Origin: Eremophila alpestris peregrina
Lineage: Eukaryota; Chordata; Aves; Passeriformes; Alaudidae
Direction of reading: 5' to 3'
NCBI GenBank assembly: GCA_009792885.1
Contig: WMCF01000021.1
Location: forward strand, 1,161,268-1,225,267
Length of the DNA: 64,000 nt
Below the pieces are notes generated by a model. The model had not been told where the DNA came from and did no database searches. It was given only the letters and a program-made list of their open reading frames with translations. Position numbers and translations under genes: made by a program. Position 1 is the stretch's first letter. Every line of letters starts with the position of its first letter. Of the stretch, positions 13,641-24,681 are shown in pieces.

Positions 13641-15652
13641 TAACACAGGTGCATCGTTTACCTCCATAAGAAGTTAAAAGGGAGGCTTTGCAGCAAAAGA
13701 AAAAAACCTTCACTAGGAACACAGGGACAGGACTTATCTGTGGTTCAACTCAAACTCCTGTCAAACCACTTTCAATTTGAGTAAAATCAGCAGTTTTACA
13801 AAGAAAGCAATGGGAACAGAACTATGATATCTGTCAAACACCTTACAACAGCTACTTGCAATAAAACTGATCAACATAGGACATTTGAAAGTGGTCAGAT
13901 GTCAAGGTATTAAATACATACAAACAGCTCTATACTGAATGTTTGGCAGGTTTGAATCCAAATATCACGGAAAGGGTCCCCTCTTGAATGTACCCTTCTA
14001 GGAACTGCTTCAAATGAAGATGAGAGAGGTGTAAAATGCAGAAGAAGAGTGGAAATGTTGCAAGACATGCTGCAGAAATTAGCTCTTGTTTGACAAGTGA
14101 TCATGTTTCTTTTACAAAAACTAAATCAAAAAAGTCTTCACACTACAAGCTACAGCTGAGTTTTTTCAAATGCTTGTTGAATGTCACTCCAAAAGCATAT
14201 AAGCCAGACAAGCAAGCCTTACAAAACATGGATATGTAATTCTTATTCAGACACAGAACTATTGCTAAATAAGAAAAGATGGATGAGTGGCTGCAAAGAA
14301 TGTGTGTCTTTCAAAGGGGAAGCTACCAAGCTAAGCAGCTCAGTACATCTGAAATCTTGGGAGCCATACAAAAGTCTGAGAGTAAGTGCAGTTTCTATGA
14401 AAACCTCTGATATTCTGCAGCTAGAATATTTTGTGCCCTTTTTTCCACATCCATCCTGACCACAGAGTGCACGTGACATGACTTTGCGTGCATCATATGA
14501 GTTAAGGGCACATTAGCATTCTGAGACCTCTGCCTTGTACTGAAAAGAAGGAATCAAAACATTCAAGTTACACAAGAAAGAAAACTTATAAAACTGCCAT
14601 CTCATGAATGTAATTTATTTGTTTGGAAAGACAAAGGATGAAACATTCCCACAGACTCACAAAGTCTCTGCAACCACAGGGCAGGGAAGCACATGAATAT
14701 GCCAGGCAAGAAGTTTTCAATCCCTGGTGCCTCAGCTAACAAAGGGAGGAAACTTCTCAACCAATTGTGTTCTTCCCACTTCGAATTTCATAGACCTATG
14801 AGAAACCCAGAGATATATTCACAATATTTCCTCTGATAGACAGGAGACCTCAGATAGCCTTCAGTCAGTTTTATCCACCAGTATGAAATATGATCACATT
14901 ATTCCATTTAATTTCATTACAGAAAAAGAACACCCAGTATTTATATATTTCTTGAGCTAACTGTTCCTGTGTTAAAGCTGAAATACCCTCACTCAATGTT
15001 TTATTTGCAAGTCCTTGAGAGGAGGAGATGTGAAGCTTGTAAGCAATGCCACAGGCCTAAATATCCAATAAAAGAGTAGCCCTTGGGCATATCATTGCAC
15101 TGCCAAATACTACAGGTCCATATTTAGGAGTAGGATACCAACTGTGGGTGACTCATCTCTCATGGGACTGAAAAAATGGAGGATGAATTAACAGATAATA
15201 ACTGTCACTGATGCCTAGATGATCACCACAGCCAAGTGATTTTATGTCATTCTTCTCTTACCTCCTACAGCCCTGCTCTGAATAAGGGTGCAGCTCCACA
15301 AAGACTCACAAATGATGTGCTTCTTCAAATGTGTATTTCAAAAGTCAGAGCTGAAGCACAGTTGCCCAGATAGCTGGGTGTGTGTGTACACAAGTTCTGA
15401 ACTTACAGAGTGTCACAAAAGAGGACATCTCCCTCAGTAAGGAATCTGAGCCAACGGCAGGAGGAAAAGCTGTTCATTGATATGGAAATCAGTTGAAGTT
15501 TTGGGGAAACACCTCACAGAAGTAGCTCCTAATTTTTTAACCAGCCCAACTGAATTGCTTTCCACACTAGTAGAGAAACTGGTGGGACATGTGTGCTGAC
15601 AGGGAACATGGGGTGTGTTGTCCCTGTAGCATTTGGGAGTCTCCATTTGTAG
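13641..15652. other. AT-rich non-coding stretch
   Basis: No repeats, RNA genes or exons recognised. Small open frames (64-92 codons) show no family resemblance. A pyrimidine-rich splice-acceptor-like word (cttctcttacctcctacag) ends at about 15270, with no convincing partner donor. Confidence 0.4.
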
Positions 15653-16048
15653 ACCACAGAATCAGTTTTGGTGAATTTGGAAAAGACTTCCAAGGTCATC
15701 AAGTCCATCCTATGACTGAACACCACCCTGCCAACCAGATCATGGCAAGGAGTGCCACATCCAATCCTTAAACACCTACAGGGGCAGTGATTCCACCACC
15801 TCCCTGGTCATCCTATTCAAAGCATACCCTTTCTCTGAAAAAATGACTCCTAATGCCTAACCTAGACCTCCCGTGGACTATGCCCTATTGTCCTATCACT
15901 GGTTGTTGGGAAAAGAGGCCAACCCCATCTGGCTACAACCTCCTTTCAGGTTGTTTTAGAGTGGTAAGATCCCTCCTGAGCCTCCTCCTCTGCAGGCCAA
16001 ACACCCCCAGCTCCCTCAGCTGCTCCTCATAGGATTTGTGCTTCAGAC
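15653..16048 (-). mobile_element. CR1 LINE 3' fragment, about 395 bp
   Basis: Read on the plus strand this is the reverse complement of a CR1 3' region. It starts with accacagaatcag, passes through 'ttggaaaagacttccaaggt', then the blocks 'ccaccacctccctgg', 'tatgccctattgtcctatca', 'aagaggccaaccccatctgg', 'ctacaacctcctttcagg' and 'cacccccagctccctcagct', and ends near 'ctcctcataggatttgtgc'. This covers the end of the reverse transcriptase reading frame and the 3' untranslated region of the family. It is 5'-truncated with several substitutions and short indels, so it is inactive. It is the clearest mobile element in the window and the best evidence for an avian source. Confidence 0.93.
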
Positions 16049-17100
16049 ATTGCACGTTCATGCAGGCAGAGATTGTTTGACCTTCCTAGCTACCAAGACC
16101 ACAGACATGCTCTGTGTCCCCATGCCACCAGCCCTGCCAGAGCTCATCCACAAATGAGTGCTCAGTGCTCTTTGGTAAAGCTGGAATGGCATGGGGCTGG
16201 GCACTGTGCTGACAGCAGAGAGGGGAACCAGCTAGGACACAGTAAAAGTGTCACCAAGCTGCTCCCACACCCAAACTGGACACCCAAACTGGCACACAAA
16301 CATGTACTTCTGTCTCTTGAGATAATGTGATTGCAGGATAACCTGTCTGAATACAGCATACAGACATCCTAAGAGCATGAGAAAATGGCTTCTAAATACA
16401 AATAAATAGAAATACTTCTATTTTTAAAAAATTAATCTCTTTTGCCGCATCTTCTTTCAAAAGCTGTGGTTACCAGAAAGAGGCAAAATTAAGTTTAATG
16501 AAAAGTGACCTTACTAACAGGAGGCCCCACCATGGTCATGATTATGACTGGGTCACCTCTTGCCCAGGGTAGCAATAATTCCTTCCAAAACAATTTTTTG
16601 CAGGGAGTTTTTTGGGTTTTTTTTAAGAATAGGCTTCTTCAAAGAAGAAGGGAATCAAATGCTGCATCCATTAGGGATGAGTTGTAGAGTGAGCAAAGGC
16701 AGCACAGAGGGATTCTTCTTTCAGTGAACTGGCAGGAATACACAGCCAAGATGTGGGTTACTCTCTTCTCAGCAGAGCAGCAAGTTCAGACCAGGCCTCT
16801 TACATCCTGGATAAGTTTTCTAACTGCTCAACCAGCAGATAAAAGGGCTGTCATCTCCTTTTCTGCTCTTCTGACAGTCTGGCCCTGCACAGCTTTTGTG
16901 CTTTGCTTTTTTCCTTATTTCACCCCTCCCTAAAATTTCCTCATTTCACACAAAGCACAGCACTTTCTATGCATAATACTATTAAGCAAACTAGAAAAAT
17001 AAGTACTTTTTGGTTGAGATTGATTTTTTTTTCTGCAAGACAGCCAAACCAAAAAGTCAATTGTTAGCACAATCATAATAGGGACAGCAGTCTGCACTCA
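16049..17100. other. Non-coding stretch next to the CR1 copy
   Basis: AT-rich, with a short duplicated phrase (acacccaaactgg, about 16267-16289) and a T-rich run near 16610-16624. No gene or further repeat recognised. Confidence 0.4.
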
Positions 17101-17389
17101 GCATTGTCGGTTAGAAAGCTGAGTGGGCCAATACCACATCCCCAGATTCGATTCCCACTTCCAAATTTGGCGAAAGAAGAGATCCATATCGATAGGGATC
17201 CACAGACCTGCAAAAACCCCGTGTTGCCTCTAAATTTGATCTCAGCTTCACGGCTCGGGTCCCAGTCGAGTGCATGCCCACATTTGCTACATGAACTTTT
17301 GCTCCCTCCCCAACTTGATTAAGAGCAAAGAAAGTAACAGATGGATGCATGCTGTTCCTTTGTAGCCGGGAGATTAATGTTTGCATTGC
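17101..17389. other. Left flank of the CpG-rich island
   Basis: Contains a CCAAT word (17128-17132) and an E2F-like word (tttggcgaaag, 17166-17176), each a short match that can occur by chance. CpG is already commoner here than in the surrounding DNA. There is no evidence of a transcript. Confidence 0.3.
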
Positions 17390-17640
17390 ATCAGGCTGCT
17401 CGCAGCACTCCGGGGAACGCCGCCGCTGTCCCCGCCGCTGGCACCTGCGCCCGCGGCAGCGACCCGTGCCCGAGGCACACGGGCTGTGTGAGGGAATGCA
17501 GCCGCTGCTTTCTGGGGGCTTTAAACATCGCCGTGCCTCGGGAGCGGGTGTGGAGGATGGCCACAGCAGCCAGCCTGCCTGCGCTTTGCCGCTCGCCGAG
17601 GGCAGCACTCTCTGCTGGGCATCTCTGCTAAAGGCTGACA
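17390..17640. promoter_or_regulatory. Small CpG-rich island
   Basis: About 250 bases with roughly 23 CpG dinucleotides by hand count, against very few in neighbouring kilobases. It includes a GC-box-like word (ccccgcc) that could bind Sp/KLF factors. CpG islands of this kind usually mark promoters or developmental enhancers kept unmethylated. Open frames of 96 to 185 codons overlap here on both strands, so none is favoured. It could also be a GC-rich spot without function. Confidence 0.45.
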
Positions 17641-18380
17641 CCCAAAACGGGCCTGAGTAAACGAACATGGGGCCTTCCCCAGCGTGCTGAGCCCGTGGGT
17701 GATATCAGCACCGAGCCAGGATGTGCTCCAAACCTGCACCAGTAGGGCTTGGGGTCAGCTTCTGCCACTTGTCAAGAACAGAAAAAGGAGGTCCAGCCCA
17801 GCTCTGTGTTTGGCACAGGCACCCTCAGCCACAGGCAGCTCACCCCCACAGCCACCCTCCTCAGGCAGGAGCTGTGTCTCCATATTCCATGGCCAGGGTG
17901 TGACAAAGCAATGGCACAACATCAGTGCTGATGAAAAGAGCTGGTTTTGTCTGTGCCATCAAGATTAGGTGGGTGCCAAGCTACAGGGGCCTGCAAAGCC
18001 TCAGGCCCTGGCCCTCAGGGATCAGGCTGAGGAGGGCTTTGAGTAACTTACAACTTAAAAACTCAGACAAAAAACTAAAGACAAAGCCCAAGCCCATATT
18101 TACTCAGAAGGCTGTGTCATTCCCTTTCACTGATTTACCCAACAGTTACAGCTTCCCATCCCTAGTGCAAAGGCCACTGTTTTCTCCTGGGCATTATGAC
18201 AGGGTTTTGCACCACATCCTGGATCTTCTGCTGATTAAAGAAAAATGTGCTCAGAGAAGCTTCATCCTGGCTGAGCCAGGCCAGTCAGGATGGGCTGGGA
18301 GGCTGGACACTGGGGTGGCACTATGGTGACACTAGGTGACACCAGGGTGGGCAGTGGGCAGGCTCAGGGGGTGCAAGGCT
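17641..18380. other. GC-rich shoulder of the CpG island, mostly CpG-poor
   Basis: GC-rich at 17740-18030 and 18250-18380 with little CpG. A 134-codon plus frame (17925-18329) has no recognised domain. No repeat identified. Confidence 0.4.
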
Positions 18381-20560
18381 TAAAGAAAAGTTCACCACAC
18401 TTATTTCATCTCCTCTCTGTGAAACAGGACAGACTTTATATGATTTACTGAGAAATCTGTGAATTTTAATAACTGCTCCCATTCATCAGGACATCTATCG
18501 TACTGTATCTTTTGCAGCTGTTTAAAAACAGTGCTTTCAAATCAGTTTCACCAGAGACTCGAAAAAAGCCTAAAACAAAATTGAAAACTAAAAACCAGCC
18601 ATATGCCTACTTGACCTAGGATACATAAACCTGTTGTTCAGTCCAGAGGAGGGATTACAGCATTACTTTTTAGTAAGTTGCTTTTCATATGGAAATTTCT
18701 TTTCACAGTAAAGCTCTGTATTTAATGGCATCAACATAAAAAACATCCCTATTTTTAGTTCCCTGATCGTGGACATATAGATTTTTATAGTGTCTGCAAG
18801 CATACATTAACGTTAATTTCCCCATTCTCCTTTGTACTTTGTTAATGTCACAATCTGCTGTAAAACCTTGCCAAGTTTCTTAACTGTCATGTTAATTTCG
18901 AGACCCAGTCTGCACTCTCTGACATTTCAGGACAGAACATGGCAGTAAAAATAGATTAAAACAGCTTATAAGTATTATAAAATCTAGAACTTTACAGATG
19001 GTGGAATTATATCTCCTGAATGGAAATTTTAGCAACTCAGAACACAATAATATTAGAATAGCCTATTGATTTTTAAGACAAATATTTTCAGAAGTAACGT
19101 AATGCTGTCTGAATAGTGGGCAAAGCCCACAAAAATGTAGGAAAGTTGAATGTGTTTTTTCTTCCTTTTTTAAAGCATCACTGTGAATGTGCATATCGTG
19201 TTGGTGCTAGTATTAAGTTTCAAAGCTTTTCTGTGCCATATAAATAAAGGACATAATAAGATCTTGATTTTATTCATGGTTAGTTCAAAGTTCACACAAA
19301 TTATTTCACACAGGGGATTTGTCTGAGGGTTTTGGCATTATAGAAATGCATTAATGTACTTTAGATATTAAATGACAATGCCACATGGTAAGAAATTTGC
19401 ACGAATGAACAGGAAATTAGACACTGTTTCTTTTTTTTAACTGATTGCTAAAGAATGCGCTGTTTGAACATGGACTATCCATTTCAAAGGCAAGCTTTTG
19501 CTGATTTCAGGAAGTTTAAAATCAGCTAATCAGAAAGTAATACAAAGTTAGAGTTAAATATTTTTTTTAAAGGAAACTGTTTCTTTAAAAAAAATCCTTT
19601 CCCCTTTTCTTTAAGGAGTACTTATTATTTCCATCATCCTTGTTGAGTTGTTGATGAATAGCTCACATCGTTTGCCAAGCTCCACCCTCTGTCTTTTTTC
19701 TAAACCCTTTACTCATTATTTGCTCAGTCTTTTTCCCACAGCCTAGACAGCCTGTCAAGGCAGCTTAAATAAAACACTGTATTAACATTAGGAAATGGCA
19801 TTCAGTTCCCAATTGATCTCCTAATACTTTATGTTGAAATGATAATTGGTACAGTCTTCATTGAAAAAAAAGAGAGAAAAACTACTTTTCAGTCACCACA
19901 AGGTATTATCTTAGCTAATGTATTCACAACCAAACAGATACATTTTTAAAATCTCCCCATCTGCTGGAGACTGCAGTTCACAATTCTTTTCAGCTGACAT
20001 AATCCAGATTGATTCGTTCAGCAGATAAAATTCAGGCCACTTCTGCCCTTTATAGGAGCAACATAATACCAGTCTTTATTCAGTAACAATGTAACATAAT
20101 GGGATCGGAATGTGCAAAATGACTGTTCTTAAATTACTGTGACACACAAGGGTCCAACACAAGCTGTGGTTTAATGTAAAAAATCATTAGGCACAGATTA
20201 CTAAAGTGGTCCTGCATTAACAAGGTCAAACCGAGACGGTTTATGATATTTTTCACAAAGCAAAAAAAAAAAAAAAGTTTGCTAATATCTAGATTATGAA
20301 TGCATTTTTAAGAGGGGAAAATTCTGCAGGTTTTTGAGGTTTTTTTCCCATGAAGAAAGCACTGTTTATTCAATAATGAGTGCAACAGTTAAGGATTCTA
20401 TAAAGACCTTTTCCGCAGAGCCAAGTTAATCTATTACACACTGAAGCGCACACACAAAAATTCTAAATATCAAAAGGTTGTCAAGAGAGTTGCCAGAAAG
20501 GAATATTTTTGTGCACTGCTATATCAAACAAATTTTGAAGACAGTAGGATTATTATTAAC
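18381..20560. other. AT-rich, repeat-poor block
   Basis: Over 2 kb with no open frame of 60 codons, no recognisable repeat and only mild low complexity. Bases 19960-20250 contain scattered CpG and homeodomain-like AATTA or TAAT words. Blocks like this are often conserved non-coding DNA in birds, but conservation cannot be seen from a single sequence. Confidence 0.35.
19560..19595. repeat. Near-perfect hairpin, 16-bp arms
   Basis: Left arm 19560-19576 and right arm 19580-19595 are reverse complements apart from one unpaired base, with a 3-base loop (ctg). The arms are mostly T and A runs, so chance formation in AT-rich DNA is likely. Confidence 0.6.
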
Positions 20561-23500
20561 CCATTATAGCACTTTTCTTTTGATGTAGCCAGACACCACT
20601 AGAAGGAATTTAGGAAGGTTCCACACTGCTGCAGGGGTTTTGCATCTTTGTAAATCATCAATACTTAACAATGCATCTCTCATAAGCTCTCCCATCAAAC
20701 TGTCTGCACACAAACAGCCAAAGTGAAGAAACACAGTATATTCTGTCCTTAACAGACAGGTCCTTGCACCTTGAGATTCTGATGACCACCTAAGATCATT
20801 TAATATATGGGATTTTTTTGTACAGCTATTTCTTCCTACCTGATACAAACAGAATTTTAATAAGTATTACTTAAGAAATGCACAATATCTCCCACACTGA
20901 AATAAAGGAATAAATAAACTACTATTTCCCAACCTATCAATAACTCGGCTGGTGTTTTCCTCTTGCCTTTGATTTGGAGGCTAATGAAACTCAGCATTAA
21001 AGACAGGAGCTCAGCTGGTTTGTGCAAGGCAGCCAGTTTTGGCCCTTAGTGGAAGTTAACCCAAAAGCTCCATAGCTCAGCTCTCAGGAGGAAAGGTGGT
21101 ATTTAAAAGAAAAGAATAAACCATTTCTACTCTGGTTTGTATCCGGGGAGCCAGATCAGGTGCCCCTCATGGGAACAGAAGGGTTAAATTCCCCACATTC
21201 CACTATCCCATTTTGACCTTGTAAACAGTGAAAGTAGAGTTTTGCTGCCCCTTACTACAGTGCTAAACTGCTAGAGCTGGGCAACTATTAAAATCAGAGG
21301 CTTTAATTTAAGCTGCAACTCTTTGAGCTGAGTGTAGCTGCGTTTTACACACGTGCCCATGGAAAGGGAGAGTCTCATTTGCATGACACATCCTCATGTG
21401 CTCCGTGCAGACACCTACAGAAACAGCCCCCAGAAGTTCAGCTGGAGGATGACACCTAGCAGGCTCTAAGGATAGCTGGGAAGGAATGGATTGATTTAGA
21501 AATTCAGTGTGAACACGTCTGGATTCTCCATAAAGGTGGGCAGTGGTCACACCCTGACCCTGCTAAGTACAGCCTTCCACTGGCACAGCACCAAATGTCC
21601 ACAGTACTGCAATAACATCAAAAACTGCTCTCCTGAAACACTTCCATTTGAATTCCCACAGTTTGCATCATTTTCCAAGAAAACAATGAAATGTTTCCCA
21701 GTCGACTCCATCCGAAGCAGTGTGAAAAGTGAATTTGTTAAAGCTCATAGCCAGGCCATAAAATAAGCCTGTGTCTTCTGAAAAAGAAATGTATTTAAAT
21801 GACACATGTTCTGCTAAGGTGAACTTCATAATCACAAAAGATCGTAGTTTTAAAAAGTAATGAAAACTAACTGCATCTCTCAAACAGTCTTGGAAACTCA
21901 TTACAGTCAAATATTTACATATTCTAGTGAACTTAGAATGTCAATTTTGACTACACAAATCCAATAACTGAAACATATGGCCTTGAATCCTGCAATCAAT
22001 ATAAACCTTTTAGAGCCCAAGCTTCAAAAAGTTATATCAAATATATATTCGATGAGAAGAAGGTTAATTGACTAATTGATTACTCAGTTACAATTAAGTG
22101 CTCCTCAGATATCTTTGGGAAATACTGAGATATAATAGTGATAGATATTTATTTGTTTATCAGCTCCCTGATTTATAGCTATCATTTATTTTTTATTTCC
22201 TAAGTCAATTTTTACATTTATGTATTTTAACAATATAGTCCCCAGTGAGAATCAATATACATGTTTTTTTCACCACAGGACTATCAAAAGTTTGCCTAGA
22301 AATCCATATCTACCAATCCCGCCAATTTCAGTGCAGATTTCAGCCTGATAAATACCTTGCTAAAATATTCAGACTGTCTCCAGATGGCAGTTATGGAGAG
22401 GGAACATGAAATATTTGTAGCAATAAAGGTTAACCAATACTAACTGTGGAGATAAACTCTGAACTTAACAACAGTTAAGAGAAAAGATGGCCCTTGGGAA
22501 AAAAAAGAGAAAAAAAAAAGGCAAAGTGTGCTGTTTGCATGTTTTAACAAAGTACTATTTCTTATCAAAGTACAAACACATTCATAAAAGTCCCACCCCT
22601 ACAGCAACAGCCAAGAGGATCTTTGGGATCTCTGGGGCATTTTAAAGTTGACTGAACGATAAATCAGATAGAATCGGGCCTTCAGAGCTGTCTGCAACAA
22701 AGAATACTGTTAACTCTTTAGTAGTATTAACATGATTTAAAATTTATTCAGCAATAGCACCCATGTGCTCAGTAAAGGGGAGAACATTGTTGTGTCACAC
22801 ACATAATTGTGCAAACACTCATTATTTGCAGATACATACACACACATCCAAGAGGCCCATCATCTGGTGACTGATGAGCTAAATAAGGCTGGGTAAAATT
22901 CATTAATATATGATAAATTCCTCTGAAGATGGTCAGATAAATTACAAGAACCTCACTGCTAGATGTGAAGGCTTTCATCTCTTTCCTGCATTCACCTCCA
23001 AACATTAGGTTAACTACCACAAAACACTGCTTAAATGGCCACAGACACAAAGCCTCCTGTCTTTGAGGACAAAACTCTGGATTAACTTCAAAACTTGATG
23101 GCAATTCTAAACATGGATGCGTATAATAAAGAAAGGTACTACATTGCTGAGGCAGTATTTCAAATATTGGTGCCTCAGATTACGGCATGCAGTGATAAGG
23201 ATGAAAAAAATAATTTCACATTCTCACTGAACAATAAAATCTTATTCTGGTGACTGTCCTGTAATTACAAATGTCCAGAAAGGGATGTGTTTTAGGAGAG
23301 ACAACTTGGGTGAATCATGAGGAAGACTGAAAAAGAAAAATTTACACTTTCCTTTTCTTAGTGTAAGTACCTGCTACACCTGACCCTCAATATGCTCAAA
23401 AACTTGTAGCAGTTATCTTCCCCAAGAAAGGGCTTACAATTAGATCAGTGCAAGCTTCAAGTACCTCCACTGGATTCTCCCTTCCCTCTCCTCTGCCTAG

Positions 23501-23859
23501 CAGCAGCAATGCCTGACAGGGGACTGGATGTGCCTGGGCCCCAGAGCACTAAAATCTCATAAACTCTGCTCCTTGACTTTAAATTCATACTTCTGGGCTG
23601 AAATTCATCACTAAATGCTGTGTTCTTCTGGTCTCCACCCTACTGCAGTCCAAGTGAGGCAGAGTTAGATCTTCCAAGGGCTGTGAAGTTACTGTGGATT
23701 TTCATGGCTATGGCTGACAACAGAACGTGGCCTTACAAGGATATTATTTTTTATCATGAGCTTTCAAAACACAACACTGATACCAGGAGTAAAACAACCC
23801 CTCTTTACACACTGCACTTCTCTGCATGTCAGGGTGATGTGTGCTTTGTGCTGGGCCTC
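20561..23859. other. AT-rich non-coding stretch
   Basis: Unrecognised open frames (94, 80, 85 and 111 codons) on both strands. No repeat family, RNA gene or CpG island. If the minus-strand exon candidate at 23860-24103 is real, the bases just below 23860 would be its 3' untranslated region; I see no clear AATAAA signal close to the stop. Confidence 0.35.
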
Positions 23860-24103
23860 CTAACGAGATGACAGGCGCTGCTGGCCGGTGACAGAGCCAC
23901 TTGACAGCGAGGTGTCACAGGCAGGGAGTGCAGATGTATCTCTGCTCTGCCACTTGGATGGCAGTGACATCCTCTGAATCTCCAGAGACAAGGTGCAGGG
24001 TGGGCCAGCCTCTGTGTGCACGCTCATGGTATTGACAACAACTCCAGGTACAGCCATCATGGGGCAACACTGAGGGCTAGACAGCAGATTTCGGATCTCA
24101 TAC
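23860..24103 (-). CDS. Possible terminal coding exon of an unknown gene
   Basis: On the minus strand an open frame runs from a possible acceptor AG (complement of 24104-24105, preceded by a weak pyrimidine tract) for 80 codons to a TAG stop at 23860-23862. The frame begins one base in, so the missing two bases would come from an upstream exon. An internal Met lies at 24058-24060. The peptide is Ser/Thr-rich toward its C-terminus with basic residues at the end and no domain I recognise. The coding-like look consists of balanced composition, several CpG in an otherwise CpG-poor region, and a splice-like left boundary. Against it: 60-80 codon frames are common in this window, there is an in-frame stop just before the acceptor, and no consistent upstream exon phase was found. 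Confidence 0.2.
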
Positions 24104-24605
24104 CTGAGATAATGCCATCACACCAAGGATTGCTGTGAACAACAGAGTTCAAAAAAGGAAGCCAATATTCTATATTTATGTTCAAGGCTTCAAATTTACA
24201 AAAAAAAATCTGTGGGTTTTTTTTAAATGTTCCATATTCACATCCTACACTATGGAGAGAATTATTCAGAAAGACACATCATTAAAATTCTTTACAAAGG
24301 AATTTATCATATAAAATAAGAACATTTTATATTAATTAGTCCTGATTTGAAAGGCCATAAATTAGCTTTCTTTTGAGTATGACCAAAGATAACATTATAA
24401 GCTAAGTCCTGGGGGACATCACAACACTAACATTATCTACCTCATTTCTGAAGCAGGTCACATACTTTCGTGGCTAATTTTACTTAAATACCCTCCAATA
24501 TTTTCCAGACTTTGTGGAAGTTTATAGAACATTTCACAAAATCAGCACCAATTAAAAAAAAACCTCACAAAAAAAGCAGAGAGACAAACTCACTGCATTT
24601 TACAG
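24104..24605. other. AT-rich spacer
   Basis: AT-rich with oligo-A and oligo-T runs. On the minus strand, a second and stronger acceptor-like tract (cttccttttttgaactctg followed by ttgttcacag) lies near 24131-24160. Using it would put a TGA in frame with the open stretch downstream. Confidence 0.35.
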
Positions 24606-24657
24606 GTCGCGGCACGTTCATCACCACACCGATGTTATTCATAGTCACTGGTCTCAC
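24606..24657. other. 52-bp CpG-enriched island with exon-like borders
   Basis: On the plus strand it is preceded by cattttacag and followed by a perfect donor gtaagt. Five CpG fall in or at the edge of about 52 bases, inside DNA that has almost none. Two of three plus frames are open across it, and one minus frame is open across it and continues to about 24590. Length 52 is not a multiple of 3. The pyrimidine tract is weak. It could be a small exon, a conserved regulatory core, or chance. No protein was recognised in any frame. Confidence 0.3.
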
Positions 24658-24659
24658 GT

Positions 24660-24681
24660 AAGTAGGTCATTGGACCTACTT
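24660..24681. promoter_or_regulatory. Perfect 9-bp inverted repeat, nuclear-receptor-like IR2
   Basis: aagtaggtc and gacctactt are exact reverse complements separated by attg. Inside it, AGGTCA and the complement of AGGTCC form two nuclear-receptor half-sites head to head with a 2-base spacer. A classical oestrogen response element needs a 3-base spacer, so this would be an IR2 type. It overlaps the donor-like end of the neighbouring island. Confidence 0.4.

Noticed and set aside
13940..13960. tRNA-like B-box word (ggtttgaatcc)
   Set aside because: No A box at the right distance and no cloverleaf can be drawn around it.
17111..17668. 185-codon minus-strand open frame over the CpG-rich island
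   Set aside because: Open frames overlap on both strands because GC-rich DNA has few stops. The Arg/Pro/Ser/Gly-rich peptide is typical of composition and not of a family.
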